From a virus, in IMG/VR virus record IMGVR_UViG_3300037541_000700, positions 1 through 44,219 of that record: a stretch of DNA of 44,219 nt; one strand, 5' to 3'. Below are positions 12,790 to 23,900 of the stretch, piece after piece. Under the pieces are notes generated by a model. That model had not been told where the DNA came from, ran no database searches, and saw only the letters and a list, made by a program, of their open reading frames with translations. How positions within the stretch are numbered: position 1 is the first letter of the stretch; every line of letters begins with the position of its first letter. The position numbers and the translations under genes are program-made.

Positions 12790-13551
12790 ATGGCTTTAGC
12801 TAATCGTCCGGTTCAGACCGTAATTCTCCAAAACTTTGCTCTTGACTTAAAAATGTTGGGAGAGAACAACCGCAATCTCAGTGTGACTACTTTGACTTGT
12901 GGACTTGGTGCTTTAGAAGGTGCTACTAGTATTAATGTTACCGCTACTACTGGTGTTAATTATACTATTGCTGCTGGTACTGCCCTTTCTTTTGTTGCTC
13001 CCACTAGTCCATTGGGGCGAGTAGAAGTATTGTTACTCGCTAATGCTACTTTATCAGGTGGTTCTACTATATCTTTAACAATTGCACCTCTTTTAGATTC
13101 TATTGCAGCTAACTCTACTGCTAGATTAGTTCAGGATATGTTTCCTGTATTAGGGATTACCAACCTTGGACCTCAACTTAGTCCCACTGTGGTGGACACT
13201 ACTCACGCCCAATCTGGTAGTGGTACTAGTTCTGCTATTGTCCGTACTAAAAGAGAACTTACTGTAGAAGGCATTGAGTACGTCGGTGACATTGCTTTAG
13301 AACAATTTGTTAAACGGACATTCTTTGACCCTATATATATGAATCGGGAATTGTACGCGATCGCTACCTATCCCAATGGCTCAAAACTGGAAGGTGCATC
13401 TAAAGTAACGGCTTTGACCATGCCAGCAACACAGATGGAAGTCATGAAATATACTTTCACTTTAGAGTTTCAAGATGAGATATTTTGGACTCCTGCTTAC
13501 TACGCTTCTGGTGGTTCTAGTACCGGATTCCCCAATTACAACCCTAACTAA
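12790..13551 (+). CDS. Major tail (tube) protein
   Basis: A 253-residue product with a strong ribosome site (TAGGAGTTTATAA before the ATG). An N-terminal strand segment (RPVQTVILQNFALDL) is followed by an inserted beta domain of the type 'GATSINV...IAAGTALSFV...' (about residues 36-116). A core follows: VVDTTHAQSGSGTSSAIVRTKRELTVEGI near 135-163 and, near the end, MKYTFTLEFQDEIFWTPAYYA. Tube proteins polymerise as stacked rings around the tape measure. The position before a two-frame chaperone gene pair and the tape measure gene is diagnostic for the tube protein. The last base of its TAA stop is the first base of the next ATG. Confidence 0.75.
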   Translation: MALANRPVQTVILQNFALDLKMLGENNRNLSVTTLTCGLGALEGATSINVTATTGVNYTIAAGTALSFVAPTSPLGRVEVLLLANATLSGGSTISLTIAPLLDSIAANSTARLVQDMFPVLGITNLGPQLSPTVVDTTHAQSGSGTSSAIVRTKRELTVEGIEYVGDIALEQFVKRTFFDPIYMNRELYAIATYPNGSKLEGASKVTALTMPATQMEVMKYTFTLEFQDEIFWTPAYYASGGSSTGFPNYNPN

Positions 13552-13790
13552 TGAAGGTTCTCAAGGATAGCACTGGGTTATTAGCTGTCCTCATTAACTG
13601 CCGCATGGATGAGGATAGGTTGCTATGCGGTGCGGCAGTTTTTAGAGGAGGGCTGTCAGGGCAAATTACCGTTTCTGATCGCTACTCCTCTTATCAAGTC
13701 AAGATTCCTGATTCCGTTAAACAGGTGGCAACCTATCAACTTTTAGCAGATTCCCAAGATAATTTAGAGATTGAATTATGCGCCCAATAA
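13551..13790 (+). CDS. Small protein between tail tube and chaperone genes
   Basis: A 79-residue product (MKVLKDSTGLLAVLINCRMDEDRLL...) with an even mix of strands and charged turns, ending LADSQDNLEIELCAQ. The start ATG overlaps the TAA of the tube gene (TAATG) and its end overlaps the next start by 13 bases, so it is translated by coupling. No family recognised. It may be a second tail chaperone component or a small beta-sandwich tail protein. Confidence 0.6.
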   Translation: MKVLKDSTGLLAVLINCRMDEDRLLCGAAVFRGGLSGQITVSDRYSSYQVKIPDSVKQVATYQLLADSQDNLEIELCAQ

Positions 13791-14641
13791 TTAACAAAAA
13801 AGCCAAGTATGAAGTTATTCCCGTGGGTAATGAGTCCACGGGAATTATCTATTTAGAAAAACGCGGTTCTTTGAGCGTCGGTGAAGCTAGGGACATTGAT
13901 AGCATTGATGCTAAACGTCAAAAAGCTGCTATTATCGCGTCTAAGCTGGTTAAAAAGATTTCTGTAGACCGTGGTGTCACAATTGCAGAAGCCCAAGAAT
14001 TACTTTCTCCTACTCGGTCTGCTGATGGTGCGACTGAAGTTGATAACTCTGATGTCATTTACGACTACATTGAAGACTTCACTGAACTAAATGCTCTGAG
14101 TTCTATTGACAGTGCCTCTGTGTCCATTTCAGTGGCTACCCTGTTCATTAAGAAACGGGTGGCTTTCCCAGTGGAACTCACATCATCAGTACCTTTCAAT
14201 TCCACAAGTATTTCCGTTGCTTCAACCCACTTCCCATTACAGGATGGACAAGTAATTCGCTTCGGCGATTGTTTAGTCACTGTGTTGGGCAACTATCAAC
14301 CCTCAGACACAGGATTGATACTTAGAGTTCAACCTGTATCTGAAAATCTACCCATGACTGTAGGGTTTCTTTACAATAACTCAACCAAGTCTTACGTAGT
14401 TGGTACAGATGAGTGGTCTGAAGAAGACACTAAGGACTGTAGTGATGAATTTGTATCTGCTATCTACAAATTCTATGAGAACGAGCGTAGTCGTTGGAAG
14501 GTAGAACCAGAATCAGCACCCGCACCTGTAACTGAGGGGGAGCAGCTACCAGTTCTTCAGTTGACTGGGGAAGTATTTACTGGCGAATCCAATCCTACCG
14601 AGTTTCTGACCCCAGATTTAGAGACTGGGATAGTTTCTTAG
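13778..14641 (+). CDS. Tail assembly chaperone, short form (lambda gpG-like position)
   Basis: A 287-residue product. The first 100 residues are helical and charged (ISVDRGVTIAEAQELL, DYIEDFTELNAL). About residues 115-190 hold an inserted beta domain (STSISVASTHFPLQDGQVIRFG...VTVLG). A helix follows (EEDTKDCSDEFVSAIYKFYENERSRW), then an acidic tail. Between tube and tape measure genes, siphophages encode a chaperone pair G and GT, the longer made by a -1 frameshift. Here the -1 frame is open from 14536 to 14934 and has no ATG or GTG start, which is the same design. The protein is about twice the length of lambda gpG, mainly through the beta insert. The chaperones bind the tape measure and keep it unfolded until tube proteins assemble. 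Confidence 0.7.
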   Translation: MRPIINKKAKYEVIPVGNESTGIIYLEKRGSLSVGEARDIDSIDAKRQKAAIIASKLVKKISVDRGVTIAEAQELLSPTRSADGATEVDNSDVIYDYIEDFTELNALSSIDSASVSISVATLFIKKRVAFPVELTSSVPFNSTSISVASTHFPLQDGQVIRFGDCLVTVLGNYQPSDTGLILRVQPVSENLPMTVGFLYNNSTKSYVVGTDEWSEEDTKDCSDEFVSAIYKFYENERSRWKVEPESAPAPVTEGEQLPVLQLTGEVFTGESNPTEFLTPDLETGIVS

Positions 14642-14934
14642 ACCAGCCTATTCACGTAGTATTTGAGTGCATTGAGGCACTTGAACAACACCGGAGGGAA
14701 CAGGCTAATATTGAGGGACGGGTTCATGCAATCGGTTGGACGGGATTGTTTAACGGGTTCAAAAAAGACACTGACCCCAACATGGAGTTCATTGATTTGC
14801 TACCCTTTCCTGACGATATTAGAGGGGATACCCGCAAGATTAGCCAAGCAACGGAAAACATTGTTAAGGATATTATCAAAAACAATCGGTTGCCCGCTCC
14901 GGTTCTATCAGCTTTGAATCTGCTACTTTCTTGA
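14536..14934 (+). CDS. Tail assembly chaperone frameshift extension (gpT-like)
   Basis: A -1 frame segment of about 132 codons overlapping the end of the 13778-14641 gene by 106 bases. It reads VDWGSIYWRIQSYRVSDPRF, then VVFECIEALEQHRREQAN and LPFPDDIRG, and is clearly protein-like. It has no ATG or GTG start; the only TTG is at 14746, too late to include the conserved part. The -1 frame is closed by a TGA at 14533-14535, directly before the run GGGGG at 14536-14540. So the open region starts exactly at the candidate slip site G-GGG-GAG (14536-14542). A ribosome moving back one base there would make a fusion of about 385 residues. The site is not the classical X-XXY-YYZ in its last codon, so efficiency is uncertain. 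Confidence 0.65.
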   Translation, partial: GGAATSSSVDWGSIYWRIQSYRVSDPRFRDWDSFLDQPIHVVFECIEALEQHRREQANIEGRVHAIGWTGLFNGFKKDTDPNMEFIDLLPFPDDIRGDTRKISQATENIVKDIIKNNRLPAPVLSALNLLLS

Positions 14935-14968
14935 TTACAGATTAATATTCTTAGTCTGTAATCTTTTT
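14933..14968 (+). terminator. Intrinsic terminator/attenuator before the tape measure gene
   Basis: GATTACAGA (14933-14941) pairs with TCTGTAATC (14955-14963), followed by TTTTTCTTT. It overlaps the stop codon of the frameshift extension and lies 20 bases before the tape measure start. It would lower transcription into the tape measure relative to the tube protein, matching the few copies of tape measure needed per virion. Confidence 0.75.
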
Positions 14969-14987
14969 CTTTATAGGAGTTAATATT

Positions 14988-17900
14988 ATGAATTTAGGCG
15001 AATTAATTGTAGAGTTATCTGCTGATTCTTCTGAGCTAGAAAAGACTTTGGAACGGGCTAAGAAGAAGGCTTATGAAGCGGCTGTGGCAGTAGAAAAAAG
15101 CTTTGAAAATATCAATCTTAATGTTGGAGTGGACGATGATAGTTTAGTTGATTTAAATAAGCACTTAAATTTAAAAGTACAACATCTTAAAGAAGTTAAT
15201 AAATATTTTACTAATAATCCTATTGTTGTTAATGTTGATGACAAAGAATTAACTGATTTAAATAAGCACTTAAATTTAAAAGTACAACATCTTAAAGAAG
15301 TTAATAAATATTTTGATAACAATCCAATTAAAGTTAATACTGATACCAAAAGTCTTGATGAATTAGAAGAAAGATTAGGCGGGCTTTCTAGTAGAACTAT
15401 TACTATTACTGTTGAATCTGATTTAAGTAAGCAACTAGAAAAAAGTTTAGCTGATGCTGTGAAAAATGCTGTTAAAGAAGAAATGTCAGAACAATCTTCA
15501 GCGACGGCTCAACAACAAACAGCGAAAGAAGCTTCATCGCCAAATAAAGTTCAAAAAGTAGACATGGTAGTTAATCCAGGTAGAGCTATCATGGACGGGA
15601 TATTTGGAGGACTTGGTAAAGGTTTTACTGATGGGATTAATAGAGGTATTGAAGATGCTGTTGGTGTGGATATTCCAACTATGACTAGGATAACTAGTAA
15701 CATGATGTTGCGTTATTTTGGTGTAGGTAAAAAAGCGCAATCAGATCCTAAAAATGAACAGAAGCGAGTAGAAGCTATTCTTAAAGATGGTGTTGATACT
15801 TTTATTAAAGTACATGACGCTAACACCAAAAAATCTAATGTTACTCCTCAATCAAGTACAATTACTCAAAAAACCGTTGTTACAAATCAACCTGTAACAA
15901 CATTGACGGCTCCGTCCGTGATTAAATCTGCGCCTCAGCAAAAGACTACAGCGGCAACGTTACCTACTGCGATCGCAAGTCCAGTTACTACTGCACCAAC
16001 AACTTCACCGATAACAGTAGTCACAACTCCACGCAAAACTACTACAGTAGTTTCTTCTGTATCTACTGCAAATAGGGTGGGTAAAAAACAACGCAATTTA
16101 GGGTTAGACGACGATTTAGGTGTTGATTTTGAAGCTGCTGGTGGTTCAGCAGCTAGAGGGCTATTACGGTTTTTTGGTATAGGGAAGAAAGCACAATCTG
16201 ATCCTAAAGAAGAAAAAGCAAGAATAGAAGCAATTATCAAAGGTATGGTTGATGATTATTCCCAGCTTCAATCCTTTCAGGCTCCTGCTATCGTCACAAA
16301 TACATTAAGTGGTATCAGTAATACTTTTTTGTTAAGTATTGATGAGACGCTTGAAGGGTTAGGTCAACAGTCCAAAGTTGCTATATCTAAAGCTGTTCGC
16401 AAAAGTTCACAAGGGGTTTTAAATAAAGCTTCTACTCAAGTTCAAAAAGCTGCAAATGCTTTGTTTAATGAAATAGAAGGGCGAGGCGGTGAATCTTTTA
16501 CTCAAGTGGTGGGCAAACAATTAGCCACAGCAGCTAAAAGTGCCACTAATAATTTACTTAAAACTATACTTCCAAACACTTATTCAGTAGCTAAGAAATT
16601 TATATCTACGGGCGGAAATATTAGTCCTATTGGTAGCAATTCTTCTAATGTTGGCAACTCTGAAGCCAAGTCACCATCAGTGAGTAGTTCTTCTGTTGCT
16701 AGTTCTGTTCCTTTAATAAACTATACTCAACCTCTTCAAAATTCTTCTTTTGATGCACTTGGGCAAGCTTCCCTGAATTTAAGTAGCGCAGCTCAATCAT
16801 TAAACGAATTTGCTTTGCAGTCAAAAATTACAAATGTTCAGTCACCAAATTTAAATAGTACTGTTGAGCAAGTAAAAACAGAATTGCAAACAGCACTGGA
16901 TATTCCTGTAAATATTCCCAAAAAAACCAAAAAACCACAACCAGAACTTGAATTACTGCCTGTTGAAACCACTGCTAGTCAAGTACCACAGCAACTAAAA
17001 CAGCACTTTGAAGCCATAAAAACTAATACATTAAAAAATATTGATTTGTCTAAGCAGTATGCTGAGGCAACTGCTAGAGAGAACGGTGAAGAATTAGTAC
17101 CATTACAAATAGGAAAACCCAAAAAATCAGATGAAATAAAACTGCAAAAAGAAATATCTTTAAAGGGTGTTAGTGATTCATTCACGGGCATAAATCAATA
17201 TTTTAATGCAGAATATAAAAAATTAAAATCTGAGTTTGACATAGTTAAATTAACGGGAACTTCAGCAGAAATTAAAGCTACAAAAGAGAAAATTAAAAAA
17301 TTTATAGATAATACCAAGCTTGCAGTTGCAGACATAGATGCTATTGCCAAACAAGCCCAAGATGCTGGTTTTGACAAAACAATTAACAGCGATCTTAGTA
17401 AAGTTCATGCTGGGGGTAAGTCTCAACTCAAGTCCAGACAAACAAATGCCAAGGGATTGTTGGGCAAATTAAACACAGAAGAAAAAAGTATTTTTGATAA
17501 GCAGCTTACCCACTATGCGCCTTTAGCTCAACAATTAGGTATTGATATTGACGCAGGATTAGCAAAAGGTGTTAAGCATGGCTCTGATGGTGTGTCTGAT
17601 GTTGCTAGACAGATGCTTGACGACTTGATTGAAGCTGTTGAGAAAAAGATGAAAATCCAGTCTCCATCTTGGGTGATGTTTGAGATTGGGATGATGATAG
17701 CTTCTGGGTTGTTCTTTGGGATGCAAAAAGGGAACAGCAAAGTGTCCGAGGGTGCTAGGAAAATGGTGACAACCGTTAAATCTGCATTTGACCCTCTCAA
17801 TGATTTATCTAGCTTAGGCTTGGCGGGTACGTACATGATACCCAATTTAAGCGACATTAGCAACAAAGCCATGATTGCTATGTCCGCCACTAGCACGGGT

Positions 17901-20900
17901 TTAAATATGCTTGATAAGGTTGGGGAACACCACGCAGCTAACCCGGATCAGACTTTATTCCAAGCTACTTATGGGACAGCCAAAAACTTTGTTAAAGACG
18001 CGGTAACAGACAAGACCTTTACCCAACCCAGAGAAGCTGTTGACCATTTAGTTAATATCGCTAAATTTGGTACGGAACTCGTTACCCCACTGGGATTAAA
18101 AGCTTTCACTAATCCCATAGGGTCTGCTAACGACGGTGTAGCGGCTGCTTTCAGAACTATGGCGATCGCTAAGTCCTTAAAACAAGCACACCAAGATACT
18201 AAGCAACAAACACAACAAGACTCTACTCTGAATTACGCTAGTACATTTAAAAATGTACTTCCTCAATATTTAAAAGCAAATAAAATAGGACGCGCCGAAG
18301 CGTTAAAAATGTTTGGTGGTGGCTTAAAAGTCGTTCCTGATATGCACGGTAGTAACGACGCTAATCTGTATAACGCTGGGGCTGTGGCAATGGGAACAGC
18401 AGCTTCTCTGGGTAATGCAGCTATAAGTAAGTTTGCACCAGTAGCTAATTTTGTCCAGACGGGTAAGGATGTTGTCAAAGGATTAGAACAGGGTATACTC
18501 AAGAATGCTGGTATTGCTACTAATGCGATCGCTGGGCTGGGCAATTCAATCCAATCCCAGATTAAGCAGAATATGGGTATTCAGTCACCATCAAAGGTGA
18601 TGATTGCATTAGGGCTAATGATATCTTCAGGGTTAGCTATTGGTATTAGTTCCGGTGCAGTTAATGTGTCTGGTTCTATGAAATCAGTCATTGCTAATAT
18701 TAATTCTGGAGTGGAAAAATACAAAAATATTAAGCAGTTTCTTTCTCAAGGTTTAGATAAAAACGCTACAAACATAATATCTCAAACAATTCAGTCATTG
18801 CAAAAAGATTTTGGTGAAAATAGTTTTATTGGCGTTGAATTAGATAAAGTTAAAAAAACTTTGGAGGGTAGTATAAGTAAGATCAATGATTTACTTTTAT
18901 CAACGCCAATCGGAAAAAATTTGAATAAGTTATTTAATAATATAGAGCAAAAAATTACTGAATTTAATCAAAAACTAACCTCAAAAATTAAGAATATTTT
19001 TGAACAAAGCAATAATTTTAAAGAGGTTGGTACTGGTTTTATGTCTGTAATTGGACAAGGAATAACAAGTTCAGTTGATAAGCTTAAAATAAAAGTATTT
19101 GACACCTTTGAGACATTTTTCTCCAGCATGATGTCTCCATTTATTGATATTATTGCAAAAAGCGATAATTTTTCAGATTTTGGCATTAATTTATTTTCAT
19201 CTATTGGACAAAACATAATAAATTCCTTCTCTAAAATACAAAATCTAATTATTGGTTCTGGTGCAAAAATAAAAGATGTATACAAAAATGTCTTACTGTC
19301 AGTGCAATCGGCTATTTTAACCAGCAATAACTTTAAAGAATTTGCAGTTAATTTGTTTTCACCTATAGGAAAAAGTATAGCAAACTTGAATGGCAATTTG
19401 TTAAAAACGATTGCTACTATAGGTAAAAATATTCTAACATCTGCAAAGAATATATTTAAGAACTTTTTGCCAGATGTTAACAATGTTCCTAATCTGAAGT
19501 TAAATTCAACTTCAGATTCAGATATGGCAACTAACCAACAACCATTAGAAGCACCTAAGTTAACTACTGATTTATTGCCAGGACAATTAACTGGAAACAA
19601 TTATAATAAATTAGCTAATTTGGTTTTGCAGCTAACAGGAAAAACTGCAAGCCAACGACAAATACCTTTGCTAGAAAAAGAGACTGACCCCAGCATGGCC
19701 GGAATGGCTGGGGCTTATTACCGAGGAGATAATAAAATACGTATACACGCAAAAGATTATGAAGCATTAATTTCATCAGATGTTAGCAAGTTGTCTGACG
19801 ATCTTATTGATACAATATTGCATGAGATGTTTCACGCTATTCAATATGATTTTGGGAAAATTAAAACAGTACAGGAAGCATCTATGTTTTCTCCATCTCC
19901 TACTCTTAAAGAGATGGCTAAATGGAGTAGTGTTTCAGAGTTTAGTGCTGATAGACGCAGAGGTAAATATTCTCCTGAAGTTGTTAGCGCAACCTTTGAT
20001 TTGGAATTAGGTGCTTATAGTTTTGGAAGTAGATATACACAACAAGCTAAAGAAGCATTAAAAACAAATACTTCATTAAGTCAGTCTGTATCAGGATCTC
20101 CAAACCAAGTTGCCAAAGAAGTGCAACAACTACAACAAGCAGCGTTAAAGGTTGGAAAGTCTCATCATGATACTTTAGAAAAACTTCGGAAAATGAATCT
20201 ATCTGATGAAGCGTATAACAAATATCATTCAATGGCTAATATTGTCCGCGACAAAGGTATTAGTTTTGCTGAATCTTTAGACAGCGTTGAAAGCTTATCT
20301 CCTGAAGAAGTCCAACAAGCTATAGAAAAATTTAATAAAATTGTTGATTACATTAACAATATCCCTGAAACAGTTAACCAAAAACCATCTGAGATAAGTC
20401 GTGAAAGACAAAAATCAAAGTCAACACCTGTGGCTAAAGCAGTACAGTCTAGCTCATTAGAACAGAGTAAACTACCAAAAGAATTACAACAAACAATACT
20501 ATCGTTTAAGCAGACTTATCAAGATATTTCTGGTCAAATCAAAACGATGAATTTGCCAAACGATATTTACTCTCAAGCCCATAAAGCTATTGAAAAAGGT
20601 CATAATAAAGGTACTGAACTAATTGAAGTATTAAACAATATTCAAGACTTATCTCCTGAACAAGCTAATTCAGCTATGGAGAAATTTAATCAATATAGTG
20701 CTTACCTTTCTAATATTCCTACAACTATCAATAAGCTTATCAGCAAACCCGATGAAGTAGTTGCTCAAGAGCAGAAAGCACCTGTTACACCAAGGGCTAG
20801 TCAATCAATCCAGCAAAGTGAATTTTTCAGGAATATCAGACAGGTAGTAAGTGGAAGTGCTAACTTAAAGGAATTAGCTACTAATATCATATCCGCAATA

Positions 20901-23900
20901 GTACAAACTATTTTAAATCCAGTTCGCAAATATATATCATCTTTTATAGCAAAGGTAACTACAGGTTTCACGGATGTAACAGATCAACCAATTGTAGCTT
21001 TTAAACAGAATTTGCCTCAACAAGCCGGTCAAGCATTAACTAATACTTATAGAACTATTTCACCTATTCTACCCACGCAGTTTCAGGCAGTTGATACTGA
21101 GTCTCGCAAGTGGGAAACTGAGTTCAACAAAAAATTAAAACCCAACCAATCCCAAAACAAATTTAATCAATATATTCCTAGCATTCCTGTGAAGTCTACT
21201 GAAGTATTAACCAATGTTCACAGGGCTGTTTCGCCTATTTTACCTATACAATTCCAAGCAAATGATTTTGATTTCCATAAGCAGTTAAACAGCGGAAATA
21301 GTAATTTACTTAATAACCCTGCCGTAAATCAAGTAGTCAATACTGCCAAAAAACTCAAGTCTACAACTAGCTTCAAGGAAATAGGTTCTAATTTAATTTC
21401 TTCGTTAGGACAAGGATTTTTGTCTGTTAGCAGTGGTGTACTGGGGATAGTGACTGCGTTTGCTAAAGGCATACTAAGCGCGGTTAAAAAAGTATTTAGA
21501 ATAGCGTCACCATCAGGTGAAGGCATTGATACCGGGGAAAACTTAGCTGGCAGCATGGGAATTGGTATTAACAACCAAGCCCAGACCGCTGTTAATGCTG
21601 CTAGAAACATGGCAGAAAATGTTAGGAATGCGATCGCTGATCCTTGGGATACCCCTCTCCCAATGAACCTTGTGTTTAAGCAAGATTTAGATTTAGAAAA
21701 CCAGGCACAAGCCCATATTAAAGCCACCAAGGAACACTTCCAAAAACTCAAGATTCAAGATTTATTGTCTGACATTGGTGTTAACTTTGGTGCTGATTTT
21801 GGGCATGAAGGTATTACCAGTAATGTTCTTTCTAGCTCTGATTTACTTGGCTATTTAAGCAACAAATCAGCAAGTCTCACTCCACTTCAAAACACCGTTT
21901 ATAATAGACTTGTTGATGATTTTCAGGAACAAAGAACTCTAGCTGCCCATCATTTTGCGATCGCTCGCGCTGATGGAAACCCAGTAGATCCCGCTGTTCT
22001 CAGAGGTCTTGACGCGGGCTTTAATTCTATATTGTTAAGAATAGTTGAATTTTCAAAAAGATTGGGGATAAAAGGGCAGTCAATTGACAAATTGTTAGCA
22101 TCAAATCAGTCAGTTGTAAACACAGCAGCTTACCAGCCACCTAGATTTGTAGCACCTAAGACCCCAATACCAGAAAGACAGCCAGGACAAACAGACCAAG
22201 AATATAGTCAAGCTGTAAAACGCGCTTTAGCAGAAGATAACAATAATTATCGCAAAGCTAAAAACGCATACAATCGAATGATACTAGGCGTTAGCAATAC
22301 CCCAACACCACGGAGAACCCAACTACCAGCACTTCCTCCTGTTCCCGTTTATGCAAGAGAGATTATTGAACCTGTAACCAATGTACCACTAGTTCAGCGG
22401 ACACAAACTACTATTCCCCCAATCCCAGATCCTTGGAACGATTCTGTACAGCAACTAGTTAACACTGTCAGACAAACAACAAGAACTCAGTTTCTATTAC
22501 CTCCTGCTAGAGAACGCTTAAACATTAACTCGTTTGTACAAACTCAGTCTAATCTACAGAGATTAGCTAAAGAAATTGTTGCTCAACAACCGATGACGCA
22601 ACTATCAAGACCCCAGCCACCAACAATACAGCGTACTATTCCCCCAATCCCAGATCCTTGGAACGATTCTGTACAGCAATTAGTTAACACTGTCAGACAA
22701 ACAACAAGAACTCAGTTTTTGTTACCACCTGCTAGAGAACGCTTAAACATTAACTCATTTGTACAAACTCAGTCTAATCTACAAAGATTAGCTAAAGAAA
22801 TTGTTGCTCAACAACCGATGACGCAACTATCAAGACCCCAGCCACCAACAATACAGCGTACTAGCCCAATAATTTTACCAAGGAACTTTGTACCCAATCC
22901 CAACGCACAGATACTTTCCAGTAAAAACTTTGTACTCAATCCAAATGCACAGATAATCTCATCTCAAAAGTTTACGCCTAACCCAAATGCACAAATAGTC
23001 TCATCTCAAAAGTTTACGCCTAAGCCTGATGCACAATTGATTTTACCAGTCGTCCAAGGGTTGTCGCCAGCCATAAGATCAACTCATTCACTAGCACAAA
23101 ATAGTATAAGTGCTTTAATTGCTGCTAACAAACAAGTACAAGCTACTATTGCCGGGAATAAGGTAACGGTCTCTTCTCGTTTTGCACCCATACCAGATCC
23201 TTGGACTACACCACCTTCGCAAACAGTCAAACAAATGGCTGGGCAATATGGTCCAATACCTGACTCTTGGCTAACATCACCGCGTTCTACCCAAGCGTTT
23301 AAACAAGTCGGTAAATTACTTATTGGACAAATACCTGCTACACTTTCATCTACCGTACCATCCCTTATCCCCCAACCTGCTGGTACTACTGCGCCAAAAT
23401 ATGTTTTCCCGCCTCAAACTCTTGGAAGTACCGTACCAGCATACACATTTCCTGTTAACCCAACTCCAAAACCACCTATAGCACCTGTACCACCCATACC
23501 ACCAACATTATTAGATCAATACTTAAATTTAGGTACTGATTTGGTGACAAATATTTTTAATGCCGTTAGTGCAAGCATCCGCCAAAGCACTTTATCTGGT
23601 TATGCTTCATTGGGTCAAGTCATGCGGAATGCCGTTAACGCAGCTTTGTTTTCTTTAGCGGATACGCTTAAACAACCACTGCATCAAGCTTTATTGTCTC
23701 AAACCAGGAGTATATTGCCTTGGTTCTTAAAATTTATACCTCGCAGTTTTCAACTACTTCCTAAATTAAGTTTTGCCATACCTTTTGTTGGTGGTATGGT
23801 ATTAAGGTTTGGTAATTCAATTGTTAAGAATTTATTAGAAAACAATATTTTGAAAGAAGGTGGTTTTTTAACAAACTTATTAAGTTCTATTACTAGGGTA

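Noticed and set aside
14663-14917. Plus-strand frame of 84 codons before the tape measure
   Set aside because: It is in a third frame, while the -1 frame over the same bases is clearly protein-like.
19780-20010. Plus-strand frame of 76 codons overlapping the metalloprotease region
   Set aside because: It lies within the tape measure gene in another frame, with no ribosome site and atypical composition.
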